From Nemertoderma westbladi (lineage: Eukaryota > Xenacoelomorpha > Nemertodermatida > Nemertodermatidae): 32,247 nucleotides of DNA. Positions within the stretch are counted from its first letter, which is position 1. Every line of letters begins with the position of its first letter. A model generated the notes under the pieces. That model did not search any database, had not been told where the DNA came from, and worked only from the letters and a program-made list of their open reading frames with translations. The translations under genes and the position numbers were made by a program. The stretch is taken from the NCBI GenBank assembly GCA_032718475.1, contig JAUCBJ010006531.1, positions 1 to 32,247 of the forward strand, written 5' to 3'. Positions 20,801 to 30,663 of this stretch are shown one piece after another.

Positions 20801-23800
20801 GGTAGGTGGGCTATAGCGAAACGGCGGTGTGCCAGTATGGTAGGTGGGCTATAGCGAAACGGCGGTGTGCCAGTATGGTAGGTGGGTTATAGCGAAACGG
20901 CGGTGTGCCGGTATGGTAGGTGGGCTATAGCGAAACGGCGGTGTGCCAGTATGGTAGGTGGGCTATAGCGAAACGGCGGTGTGCCAGTATGGTAGGTGGG
21001 CTATAGCGAAACGGCGGTGTGCCAGTATGGTAGGTGGGCTATAGCGAAACGGCGGTGTGCCGGTATGGTAGGTGGGCTATAGCGAAACGGCGGTGTGCCA
21101 GTATGGTAGGTGGGCTATTATAGCGAAACGGCGGTGTGCCAGTATGGTAGGTGGGCTATAGCGAAACGGCGGTGTGCCAGTATAGTAGGTGGGCTATAGC
21201 GAAACGGCGGTCTGCCGGTATGGTAGGTGGGCTATAGGGAAACGGCGGTCGGCCAGTATGGTAGGTGGGCTACAGCGAAACGGCGGTGTGCCAGTATGGT
21301 AGGTGGGCTATAGCGAAACGGCGGTGTGCCAGTATGGTAGGTGGGCTATAGCGAAACGGCGGTGTGCCAGTATGGTAGGTGGGCTATAGCGAAACGGCGG
21401 TGTGCCAGTATGGTAGGTGGGCTATATAGCGAAACGGCGGTGAGCCAGTATGGTAGGTGGGCTATAGCAAAACGGCGGTGTGCCGGTATGGTAGGTGGGC
21501 TATAGCGAAACGGCGGTGTGCCGGTATGGTAGGTGGGCTATAGCGAAACGGCGGTGTGCCGGTATGGTAGGTGGGCTATAGCGAAACGGCGGTGTGCCGG
21601 TATGGTAGGTGGGCTATAGCGAAACGGCGGTGTGCCGGTATGGTAGGTGGGCTATAGCGAAACGGCGGTGTGCCAGTATGGTAGGTGGGCTATAGCGAAA
21701 CGGCGGTGTGCCAGTACGGTAGGTGGGCTATAGCGAAACGGCGGTGTGCCAGTATGGTAGGTGGGCTATAGCGAAACGGCGGTGTGCCAGTACGGTAGGT
21801 GGGCTATAGCGAAACGGCGGTGTGCCAGTACGGTAGGTGGGCTATAGCGAAACGGCGGTGTGCCAGTATGGTAGGTGGGCTATAGCGAAACGGCGGTGTG
21901 CCAGTATGGTAGGTGGGCTATAGCGAAACGGCGGTGTGCCAGTACGGTAGGTGGGCTATAGCGAAACGGCGGTGTGCCAGTACGGTAGGTGGGCTGTAGC
22001 GAAACGGCGGTGTGCCAGTATGGTAGGTGGGCTATAGCGAAACGGCGGTGTGATGGTATGGTAGGTGGGCTATAGCGAAACGGCGGTGTGCCAGTATGGT
22101 AGGTGGGCTATAGCGAAACGGCGGTGTGATGGTATGGTAGGTGGGCTATAGCGAAACGGCGGTGTGCCAGTACGGTAGGTGGGCTATAGAAAAACGGCGG
22201 TGTGCCAGTATGGTAGGTGGGCTATAGCGAAACGGCGGTGTGCCAGTATGGTAGGTGGGCTATAGCGAAACGGCGGTGAGCCAGTATGGTAGGTGGGCTA
22301 TAGCAAAACGGCGGTGTGCCGGTATGGTAGGTGGGCTATATAGCGAAACGGCGGTGTGCCAGTATGGTAGGTGGGCTATAGCAAAACGGCGGTGTGCCGG
22401 TATGGTAGGTGGGCTATATAGCGAAATGGCGGTGTGCCAGTATGGTAGGTGGGCTATAGCGAAACGGCGGTGTGCCAGTATGGTAGGTGGGCTATAGCGA
22501 AACGGCGGTGTGCCAGTATGGTAGGTGGGCTATAGCGAAACGGCGGTGAGCCAGTATGGTAGGTGGGCTATAGCGAAACGGCGGTGTGCCAGTATGGTAG
22601 GTGGGCTATAGCGAAACGGCGGTGTGCCAGTATGGTAGGTGGGCTATAGCGAAACGGCGGTGAGCCAGTATGGTAGGTGGGCTATAGCGAAACGGCGGTG
22701 TGCCAGTATGGTAGGTGGGCTATAGCGAAACGGCGGTGTGACAGTATGGTAGGTGGGCTATAGCAAAACGGCGGTGTGCCGGTATGGTAGGTGGGCTATA
22801 GCGAAACGGCGGTGTGCCGGTATGGTAGGTGGGCCATAGCGAAACGGCGGTGTGCCAGTATGGTAGGTGGGCTATAGCGAAACGGCGGTGTGCCGGTATG
22901 GTAGGTGGGCTATAGCGAAACGGCGGTGTGCCGGTATGGTAGGTGGGCTATAGCGAAACGGCGGTGTGCCAGAATGGTAGGTGGGCTATATAGCGAAATG
23001 GCGGTGTGCCAGTATGGTAGGTGGGCTATAGCGAAACGGCGGTGTGCCAGTATGGTAGGTGGGCTATAGCGAAACGGCGGTGTGCCAGTATGGTAGGTGG
23101 GCTATAGCGAAACGGCGGTGAGCCAGTATGGTAGGTGGGCTATAGCAAAACGGCGGTGTGCCAGTATGGTAGGTGGGCTATAGCGAAACGGCGGTGTGAC
23201 AGTATGGTAGGTGGGCTACAGCGAAACGGCGGTGTGCCAGTATGGTAGGTGGGCTATATAGCGAAACGGCGGTGTGTCAGTATGGTAGGTGGGCTATATA
23301 GCGAAACGGCGGTGTGCCGGTATGGTAGGTGGGCTATAGCAAAACGGCGGTGTGCCGGTATGGTAGGTGGGCTATAGCGAAACGGCGGTGTGCCAGTATG
23401 GTAGGTGGGCTATAGCGAAACGGCGGTGTGCCAGTATGGTAGGTGGGCTATAGCGAAACGGCGGTGTGCCAGTATGGTAGGTGGGCTATAGCGAAACGGC
23501 GGTGAGCCAGTATGGTAGGTGGGCTATAGCGAAACGGCGGTGAGCCAGTATGGTAGGTGGGCTATAGCGAAACGGCGGTGTGCCAGTATGGTAGGTGGGC
23601 TATAGCGAAACGGCGGTGTGCCGGTACGGTAGGTGGGCTATAGCGAAACGGCGGTGTGCCAGTATGGTAGGTGGCTATAGCGAAACGGCGGTGTGCCAGT
23701 ATGGTAGGTGGGCTATAGCGAAACGGCGGTGTGCCAGTATGGTAGGTGGGCTATAGCGAAACGGCGGTGTGCCGGTACGGTAGGTGGTCTATAGCGAAAC

Positions 23801-25521
23801 GGCGGTGTGCCAGTATGGTAGGTGGCTATAGCGAAACGGCGGTGTGCCAGTATGGTAGGTGGGCTATAGCGAAACGGCGGTGTGCCAGTATGGTAGGTGG
23901 GCTATAGCGAAACGGCGGTGTGCCAGTATGGTAGGTGGGCTATAGCGAAACGGCGGTGTGCCGGTATGGTAGGTGGGCTATAGCGAAACGGCGGTATGCC
24001 AGTATGGTAGGTGGGCTATAGCGAAACGGCGGTGTGCCAGTATGGTAGGTGGGCTATAGCGAAACGGCGGTGTGCCGGTACGGTAGGTGGGCTATAGCGA
24101 AACGGCGGTGTGCCAGTATGGTAGGTGGCTATAGCGAAACGGCGGTGTGCCAGTATGGTAGGTGGGCTATAGCGAAACGGCGGTGTGCCGGTACGGTAGG
24201 TGGGCTATAGCGAAACGGCGGTGTGCCAGTATGGTAGGTGGGCTATAGCGAAACGGCGGTGTGCCAGTATGGTAGGTGGGCTATAGCGAAACGGCGGTGT
24301 GCCAGTATGGTAGGTGGGCTATAGCGAAACGGCGGTGTGCCAGTATGGTAGGTGGGCTATAGCGAAACGGCGGTGTGCCAGTATGGTAGGTGGGCTATAG
24401 CGAAACGGCGGTGTGCCGGTATGGTAGGTGGGCTATAGCGAAACGGCGGTGTGCCAGTATGGTAGGTGGGCTATAGCGAAACGGCGGTGTGCCAGTATGG
24501 TAGGTGGGCTATAGCGAAACGGCGGTGTGCCAGTATGGTAGGTGGGCTATAGCGAAACGGCGGTGTGTCAGTATGGTAGGTGGGCTATAGCGAAACGGCG
24601 GTGTGCCAGTATAGTAGGTGGGCTATAGCGAAACGGCGGTCTGCCGGTATGGTAGGTGGTCTATAGGGAAACGGCGGTGTGCCGGTATGGTAGGTGGTCT
24701 ATAGGGAAACGGCGGTCGGCCAGTATGGTAGGCGGGCTACAGCGAAACGGCGGTGTGCCAGTATGGTAGGTGGGCTATAGCGAAACGGCGGTGTGCCAGA
24801 ATGGTAGGTGGGCTATAGCGAAACGGCGGTCTGCCGGTATGGTAGGTGGGCTATAGCGAAACGGCGGTGTGCCAGTATGGTAGGTGGGCTATAGCGAAAC
24901 GGCGGTGTGCCAGTATGGTAGGTGGGCTATAGCGAAACGGCGGTGTGCCAGTATGGTAGGTGGGCTATAGCGAAACGGCGGTGTGCCAGTATGGTAGGTG
25001 GGCTATAGCGAAACGGCGGTGTGCCGGTATGGTAGGTGGGCTATAGCGAAACGGCGACTCTAGATAGCCTTCAAAATTATAATATATTACACGATCGATA
25101 ATGGTGTGAACTTTATCGGTGTGATAAAGTAGTATGGAGGAATATCCTAAAAAAATCTTTATTTCACGTATATGAAAGACAACGTTAAAAGATATAAAAG
25201 CACGAAAAGGAAGTAGCTTAATAAAGAAAGTTACAGGTGGGGAAGCGGTTAATTACTACTGGAAATAACGCGCAAGCAACTTCTGGGAAGATAAATCCAA
25301 TTGAATTAAAAGGACAAAGTTAAGTAAACAAACCTGCTGATTGGTTAACTTCAATCTATCCAGCGATGCACTACATCCACGAGCATACGACTCTTTCAGT
25401 TTCGCGTTAGTCATTTCAACTTTCGTCTTTCTATCTAACTTCGTATGTAAATTATCGAGGTCATTGACCGACTCGTTGGTGACATCAATCAGGGCCTCAG
25501 CTTCTTTACGGAACTTGAATT
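13984..25521 (-). CDS. KIF11: Kinesin-5 motor KIF11/Eg5, C-terminal half (five exons, 5' part outside window)
   Basis: Kinesin-5 is a bipolar tetrameric plus-end motor that slides antiparallel microtubules in the spindle. The motor domain is not in the window. Five exons (25521-25334, 17822-17630, 16021-15863, 15545-15424, 14850-13984) join in one open frame of about 508 residues, and intron phases agree at each junction (0, 1, 1, 0). Exon 1 here reads LHTKLDRKTKVEMTNAKL, matching the vertebrate Eg5 coiled-coil segment LHSKLDRK. The last exon carries the BimC box DVPTGSTPTRRKFEY, with the Cdk1-site Thr at 14172-14170 (equivalent to human Thr926/927). The tail after the box is only about 60 residues, shorter than in human, charged and helical. 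It ends with a KEN motif at 14013-14005 just before the stop. All GT-AG sites are canonical, though the acceptor of the 25521 exon has a weak pyrimidine tract. No stops or frameshifts are seen, so the gene appears functional. Introns are loaded with repeats. Confidence 0.92.
15003..15290 (-). mobile_element. tRNA-derived SINE in a KIF11 intron
   Basis: On the minus strand the head (15290-15217) has an A box TGGTCGAGTGG (15282-15272) and a B box GGTTCGATCC (15239-15230) at tRNA-like spacing. A GGGCTTCC/GGAAGCCC stem stands in the anticodon-arm position. The ends do not form a proper acceptor stem, so it is not a tRNA gene. The body extends to about 15003 and contains a 63-bp tandem duplication (15003-15065 and 15066-15128). 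It is in the same sense as KIF11 transcription. Confidence 0.72.
15424..15545 (-). CDS. KIF11: KIF11 exon (stalk)
   Basis: 122 bp, phase 1 in, phase 0 out. Acceptor TTTCCGTCTTTTCAG, donor AAGGAT before gtgagt. Reads FNKINRDLEDLRREHN and ends MMSTIDKD. Confidence 0.85.
15863..16021 (-). CDS. KIF11: KIF11 exon (stalk)
   Basis: 159 bp, phase 1 in and out. Acceptor TTTTTCTGTTTTCTAG, donor AAAACA before gtaagt. Reads RYAQISSLTQDIESF and ends YHQRIQN. The first codon is completed by the last G of the previous exon (GAG). Confidence 0.85.
16022..17629 (-). other. KIF11 intron with a G-run/C-run block
   Basis: AT-rich intron of 1.6 kb. Holds the second copy of the ATACCGGT..CATTTAGTGT phrase (16351-16372), three runs of six or more G at 17006-17040, and a C-rich tract at 17081-17116. 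No exon or recognisable element is seen. Confidence 0.6.
17630..17822 (-). CDS. KIF11: KIF11 exon (stalk)
   Basis: 193 bp, phase 0 in, phase 1 out. Acceptor TTGTTATTGCAG, donor AAAAAAG before gtgaat. Starts FIEHHETTKANLKES and ends FRKFVDEKK. The 38-bp array begins only 38 bp upstream of this exon's acceptor side. Confidence 0.85.
17861..25056. repeat. 38-bp minisatellite array, ~189 copies, filling a KIF11 intron
   Basis: Uninterrupted direct repeats. The unit starts GTGCCAGTATGGTAGG, continues TGGGCTATAG, then CGAAACGGCGGT. The array occupies about 7.2 kb of the 7.5 kb intron 17823-25333. Recurrent variants are CCAGT/CCGGT, GTATGG/GTACGG, GTCTGCC, GTGAGCC, CTATATAGCG (+2), CTATTATAGCG (+3) and GTGGCTATAG (-1). 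It is GC-rich with at least three CpG per unit, unlike its AT-rich flanks. It does not code: the 38-bp period shifts frame each unit, and frames close quickly. Confidence 0.97.
25057..25333 (-). other. Unique 5' part of the KIF11 array intron
   Basis: With 17823-17860, this is the only part of the 7.5 kb intron that is not 38-bp repeat. AT-rich, no feature seen. Confidence 0.6.
25334..25521 (-). CDS. KIF11: KIF11 exon (stalk, first visible)
   Basis: 188 bp, two leading bases plus 62 codons. Begins after TATTTTAAG, ends CAGCAG before gtttgt. The translation FKFRKEAEALIDVTNESVND then LHTKLDRK is the most recognisable Eg5 stalk match. The upstream exon is not found between here and the window end, so that intron exceeds 6.7 kb. 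Confidence 0.85.
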
Positions 25522-25683
25522 CTTAAAATATGTATATAATAATTGTTAACTTTACATCACTGACCGTGAAAAGTAGCACTTTACACTCAGGATGTTCGTG
25601 CTGATTATATTTTATCACAAATATATTATAAACGTTTATATTCCAAAATTGCTAAATGTGTGGCACAGTTATCGAATTTTCAG

Positions 25684-27150
25684 AAGTAGGATACAGCTCA
25701 TAGAGTAGGATACAGCTCATAAGAGTAGAAGGATACAGCTCATAGAGTAGAAGGATACAGCTCATAGAGTAGGATACAGCTCATAGAGTAGAAGGATACA
25801 GCTCATAGAGTAGGATACAGCTCATAGAGTAGGATATAGCTCATAGAGTAGGATACAGCTCATAGAGTAGGATACAGCTCATAGAGTAGGATACAGCTCA
25901 TAGAGTAGAATACAGCTCATAGAGTAAGATAAAGCTCATAGAGTAGCATACAGCTCATAGAGTAGAAGGATACAGCTCATAGAGTAGGATACAGCTCATA
26001 GAGTAGGATATAGCTCATAGAGTAGGATACAGCTCATAGAGTAGGATACAGCTCATAGAGTAAGATACAGCTCATAGATTAGCATACAGCTCATAGAGTA
26101 GGATACAGCTCATAGAGTAGAAGGATATAGCTCATAGAGTAAGATACAGCTCATAGAGTAGAAGGATACAGCTCATAGAGTAGGATATAGCTCATAGAGT
26201 AAGATACAGCTCATAGTGTTGGATACAGCTCATAGAGTAAGATACAGCTCATAGAGTAGAAGGATACAGCTCATAGAGTAGGATACAGCTCATAGAGTAG
26301 AAGAATACAGCTCATAGAGTAGGATACAGCTCATTTAGTAGTAGGATACAGCTCATAGAGTAGGATACAGCTCATAGAGTAGAAGGATACAGCTCATAGA
26401 GAAGGATATAGCTCATAGAGTAGAAGGATACAGCTCATAGAATAGGATACAGCTCATAGAGTAGAAGGATACAGCTCATAGAGAAGGATACAGCTCATAG
26501 AGTAGAAGGATACAGCTCATAGAATAGGATACAGCTCATAGAGTAGAAGGATACAGCTCATAGAGTATGATACAGCTCATAGAGTAGAAGGATACAGCTC
26601 ATTGAATAGGATACAACTCATAGAGTAGGATACAGCTCATAGAGTACGATTCAGCTCATAGAGTAGGTTAGAGCTCATAGAGTAGGATAAGCTCATAGAG
26701 TAGGATCAGCTCATAGTTAACTGTAGCTAGAGTAGGATACAGCTCATAGAGTAGGATACAGCTCATAGAGTAGGATATAGCTCATAGAGTATGATACAGC
26801 TCATAGAGTAGGATACAGCTCATAGAGTAGGATATAGCTCATAGAGTATGATACAGCTCATAGAGTAGGATACAGCTCATAGAGTAGGATACAGCTCATA
26901 GAGTAGGATACAGCTCATAGAGTAAGATACAGCTCATAGAGTAGAAGGATACAGCTCATAGAGTAGGATAAAGCTCATAGAGTAGGATACAGCTCATAGA
27001 GTAGAGTATGATACAGCTCATAGAGTAGAAGGATACAGCTCATAGAGTAGGATACAGCTCATAGAGTATGATACAGCTCATAGAGTAGGATAAAGCTCAT
27101 AGAGTAGGATACAGCTCATAGAGTAGAGTAGGAAACAGCTTATAGAGTAG
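25684..27150. repeat. 19/22-bp minisatellite array, first block
   Basis: Roughly 73 copies of TAGGATACAGCTCATAGAG, with a common 22-bp variant having AGAAGG (TAGAAGGATACAGC). More degenerate near 26640-26720. Lies in the KIF11 intron upstream of exon 25521. The same array resumes at 31573, so the two blocks were probably one. Confidence 0.95.
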
Positions 27151-27152
27151 TA

Positions 27153-27603
27153 TTGAAAATTATTATAGAGACCAAAAGTGACCAAAACAAAGTTAATTGG
27201 CGTATATTACGGCCAACAGGCCTTTATTCAACGTCTAAAGTCAGGTTTATTTATTTAAACACCGAACCGACGGACTGACAGACTACTGCAGTACTAACAA
27301 CAAACCGGTAATAAATGCAATCTGGTGAAACTACTGTATGAAATTTAATAACCACTACTACTATATAGATTTTTTCAAAGCACCAATAAAACTAAAACCG
27401 GTCGGTTCAGTACTAAATACAGTAGTTTCACCAGATTGCATTTATTACCGGTTTGTTGTTAGTACTGCAGTAGTCTGTCTTTCCGTCGGTTCGGTGTTTA
27501 AATAAATAAACCTGACTTTAGACGTTGAATAAAGGCCTGTTGGCCGTAATATACGCCAATTAACTTTGTTTTGGTCACTTTTGGTCTCTATAATAATTTT
27601 CAA
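27153..27603. mobile_element. Near-perfect hairpin MITE with TA target duplication
   Basis: Arms 27153-27339 and 27417-27603 are both 187 bp and are reverse complements with only about two mismatches noted (near the GACGGACTGACAG site). The loop is 77 bp. TA lies immediately outside each end (27151-27152 and 27604-27605), as for Tc1/mariner-type elements. The terminus reads TTGAAAATTATTATAGAGAC. There is no transposase. An open frame over the right arm is only hairpin sequence. Confidence 0.88.
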
Positions 27604-27650
27604 TATGATTACATCAGTGACATGGGCACACACCTTCCTTAAACGTATAC

Positions 27651-27673
27651 CGCTTATAGAGTAGGATACAGCT
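27651..27673. repeat. Solitary minisatellite unit between two insertions
   Basis: TATAGAGTAGGATACAGCT matches the 19-bp unit and ends exactly where the 3.9 kb element starts. About 45 bp of unrelated sequence (27606-27650) separate it from the hairpin element. Confidence 0.75.
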
Positions 27674-27712
27674 ACGTGGGTAATCTGGCAAAACCCCTTA
27701 AGTCGATTTTTG

Positions 27713-28192
27713 GCCATGTTCAGGTTTTTGGTGATTCTGGTACCTTAGATTGATATCCACCTTCTGACAAAACCCCAGAAGTTAAAACAGCGTTAATAAC
27801 GGAGAAAAACGCAAAATAAGATCCCGTCTAAATATCGCTTGATCTGTTAAAACCCCCTAAGTAGGAAAAAACTCTGTTTAAGCACCTTCAATATGGCATT
27901 TAATTTCTGATAAAACCCCTTAAATTAGATATTAGGGGGTTTCTTATTAGTTAAATGTCAGAGGGACTTTTAATTATTCGTTCTGATAAAACCCCCAAAA
28001 TGCCCGTTTGCCACAATATGATAGGATAATTGGCCTTGAATTAATTAATGGAGTGAGTTTTGAAGTAGGTCTACGGTATTAGTATTAAATTAATAGGTTG
28101 CCTACTCAACACCTAACAGTATTTTTAAATAGCTGAAAATTTGTAATGCTTATTTTAACCTTTGGCGAAAATCTGGGGAGGGGGGTCCATTT
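27713..28192. repeat. Left subterminal region with repeated AAAACCCC motifs
   Basis: CTGACAAAACCCC (27764-27776), CTGTTAAAACCCCCTAA (27844-27860), CTGATAAAACCCC (27907-27919), an inverted AGGGGGTTT (27934-27942) and CTGATAAAACCCCC (27983-27996) are spaced 60-80 bp apart. No coding capacity is seen here. Confidence 0.7.
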
Positions 28193-28393
28193 ACACTACT
28201 ACTACTAGGATCGGCACGCTTCATTGCAGGTGCATTTTAAGAATGCTGTGCCGGCATGTCCACAAAATTGCAACGCCATAAATCCCTATCACCCATGACA
28301 TTTGCTAAATCATCCGCATCTTCAAGGCCAGTGTCCTTTAAGATGCGCCTCAAGAAAGTCATGGGCTGTCCACTATGCTTATTCACACCATGA
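28193..28393 (-). pseudogene. RTE-like LINE 3' end, copy C
   Basis: The minus strand encodes MTFLRRILKDTGLEDADDLA then VMGDRDLWRCNFVDMPA, the C-terminal end of the same LINE family as copies B and D. The 3' UTR runs into a TAG trinucleotide tail (complement at about 28193-28206). Severely 5'-truncated, about 200 bp. Confidence 0.8.
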
Positions 28394-28454
28394 GACTGCG
28401 TACTTGAGTACAAGATTATTTACAAGTCTACTGGTCCATTTACAAGTTACTTTA

Positions 28455-28893
28455 TAGAACTGTAGATATCCTCTAGGTGAGTGTAGCTGTAGATGTTCAA
28501 CCAGTAGTGAGTGTAGCTGTAGCTAAAGATGTTCAACCAGTAGTGAGTGCAGCTGAAGATGTTTAACAAGTACTGAGTGTAACTGGAGACTTTTAACTGG
28601 TAGTGAGAGTAGCTGGAGATGTTCAACCGGTAGTGAGTGAAGCTGACGATGTTCAACCAGTACTGAGTGTAACTGAAGATGTTCAACTGATAGTGAGAGT
28701 AACTGGAGATGTTCAACCGGTAGTGAGTGTAGCTGGAGATGTTCAACCGGTATAGTGAGTGTAGCTGAAGATGTTCAACCAGTACTGAGTGTAACTGAAG
28801 ATGTTCCACTGGTAGTGAGTGTAACTGGATATGTTCAACCGGTAGTGTGTGTAGCGGGAGATGTTTAATCAGTTGTCAGTGTAGCTGGAGATG
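28455..28893 (+). repeat. 30-bp tandem repeat encoding decapeptides
   Basis: About 14 units of 30 bp (AGTGTAGCTGAAGATGTTCA then ACCAGTAGTG). The period is a multiple of three, and one frame reads a ten-residue repeat, SV(A/T)(E/G)DVQPV(V/L), across most units. Breaks are CAA-to-TAA stops (for example 28564-28566 and 28864-28866) and a 2-base insertion near 28752. The array continues after the LINE insertion at 30265-30300. Confidence 0.85.
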
Positions 28894-30264
28894 ATTTGGG
28901 TTCCGTATAAAGGTCGTGGGGCCATGTAAGCCCATTTTTCCACTTAGAAGGATAATTGAAGAGTTATCAAAAAAGAAAGACAGATATCTGGCTGTTAGCA
29001 TTGTTGACTTCGTCAAGCCCTTTGATTCAGTCTCTCGCTCACGTATGTTCAGCATACTTTCATTATATGGGATTCCTGATGGAATTATTGCAGCAATCAG
29101 ATTAGTAAGATGGTTCGAAGACATTTGTACTATTTTTGCTATTTTTGCTATTGCTACTACTGTTGACGGTGACACAGAACCATTTGAAGTGTTATGGGGC
29201 GTCCTCCAGGGAGACACACTTGCACCATTCTTGTTCATAATTGTTGTTGACTATGTTCTACGCATGTCCTTAGATCATCATAATGATGATGGGGTGATGA
29301 TAACTCCACCTACTGGCTCCAGAATTCGAGGAAATCCTGACAAGTACCTAACTGATCTAGACTTTGCTGATGACTTAGGAGTACTCTGAGAATCACTAGA
29401 GGGAGCCCAACGGCTCCTCATCTCATTAGTACATGCTGCTTCTAGTGTTGGTCTTTTATTAACTCCAGAAAGACCAAAATTTTGACAGTTAACTTTGAAA
29501 CTCCTCAGCAAGTCTCTGATCGGATGAGCATAAACTCAAAGGATGGTATGCTTGAGCAAGTGGAAGACTTCTGTTACCTGGGATCATGGATCCGGAAGTC
29601 AGGTGAGGACCTTCGAATACGTAAGGGAAAGGCATGGGCAGCCTTGAATAGGCTTTCCAGGATTTGAAAGTCACCAAGAATTAATCGGAAACTTAAGGTC
29701 CGATTATTTAGAGCAGCAGTAGTTCCAGTACTCCTCTATGGGAGTCCATGCTGAGCTCTAACTGCTGAGGACACCAAATCTCTGGATGGCACATTCACAA
29801 GAATTCTACGCCGGGTTCATCGTGTCAAGTACAATGTGCACATCTCCAACCAGACACTATATAACTTTGGAGGTGTCTCATTGGTTCCCCGAAGCTTGAC
29901 ACTTGAACACTCCGCTTTGCAAGAGATTGTTTTCGCAGTGAGGACCAGCCTGTGCATAATCTTGTGCTTTGGAAGCCCCATGGAGAAAATAAGCATGGTG
30001 GACAGCACATGACTTTTGTGAGACGCCTCTTAAAGGACACTGGTTTTGTAGATGCGAATAGTCTCGCGAAAGTCATGGGGGATAGGGAGTTGTGGCAGTG
30101 AATCATCGTAGATAAGCCGGCATAGCATTCTTAATTCTCAAATTAATTATGCTAATGCTTAATCCCCTGCATTGGGCTTGGCAATTGTGGATTGCATGGT
30201 GGTAGCAAAATATTTTTGTTAAGCCAGCATCTCAATGACCAGTTTCAATGCCGATTATAGAGTT
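28894..30264 (+). pseudogene. RTE-like LINE copy B, 5'-truncated
   Basis: Starts within the RT (FRKGRG equivalent). It reads LRRIIEELSKKKDRY, motif A DFVKPFDSV, motif B LQGDTLAPFLF, motif C LDFADDLGVL, then a stop at 29387. Further frames carry VEDFCYLGSWIRKSG, LNRLSRI, LYGSPCW and HISNQTLYNFGG, ending near FVRRLLKDTGFVDA in another frame. It overlaps copy A over about 5560-5829 and supplies the 3' half that copy A lacks. Several frameshifts and stops are present. TAGCTGGAGATG at 28882-28893 and 30265-30276 could be a 12-bp target duplication, though the host tandem repeat also contains this phrase. Confidence 0.82.
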
Positions 30265-30663
30265 TAGCTGGAGATGTTCAATCAGTTAGTGAGTGTAGCT
30301 GAAGATGTTCACGGTGAAGCAATGACGAATCGAGATTTATCTGTTTTAGAAGCCTACAACAACAATATCAGAGATGATGATGGCACAGGACTTCAGCCGC
30401 TAATTGTAGAAAGTGTTGAGACAATAATAATTGAGAAGGGATTGTTTTATCTCTTAGGCCTACGGATTCTCATAGCATCAATCTTGAGTATGACACTCTA
30501 CCGGATTCTATGGCAATCAATAGCGGGGTAAATGACGAGCAATCAATACTAACGGAAGATGGTGAACATGAATTAGTTTCCAACAGCAGGTGTGGCAAGA
30601 TGACCACAATCCAGACAGCGCAAACAGTTATAAAAATAGGGAGTCTGGGCTGTCCCATGGAAT

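Larger units (their letters stand above)
28455..30663 (+). pseudogene. Decapeptide-repeat protein gene relic, split by LINE copy B
   Basis: I do not recognise this family. After the repeats (28455-28893) and past the inserted LINE (28894-30264), the frame resumes with QLVSVAEDVHGEAMTNRDLS. It continues as an acidic unique stretch (EAYNNNIRDDDGTGLQPL, VESVETIIIEKG) to about 30450. A frameshift there leads into another open stretch (LEYDTLPDSMAINSG, EQSILTEDGEHELVSN) that ends CPME and TAA near 30663. No start codon, signal peptide or membrane segment can be assigned. Conservation of one frame through both repeats and unique tail argues for a former protein-coding exon rather than random DNA. 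It could be the transposon's own gene, a captured host exon, or the terminal exon of a fusion. Two frame disruptions and several stops make it nonfunctional now. Confidence 0.6.

Noticed and set aside
22255-22497. 80-codon open frame in the 38-bp array (repeated YGRWAIAKRR-like peptide)
   Set aside because: It is the minisatellite read through. A 38-bp period shifts frame every unit, and only length variants keep it briefly open.
17861-25056. CRISPR-like array
   Set aside because: Units are contiguous with no spacers, and the DNA is eukaryotic.
27445-27717. 90-codon minus-strand open frame
   Set aside because: It runs across the hairpin MITE arm into the next element, so it is not a gene.
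28447-28809. 120-codon minus-strand repeat frame (LNISSYTHYR-like)
   Set aside because: Antisense of the decapeptide repeat. It is open because the 30-bp period preserves any frame. The plus frame continues into a unique open tail, and this one does not.
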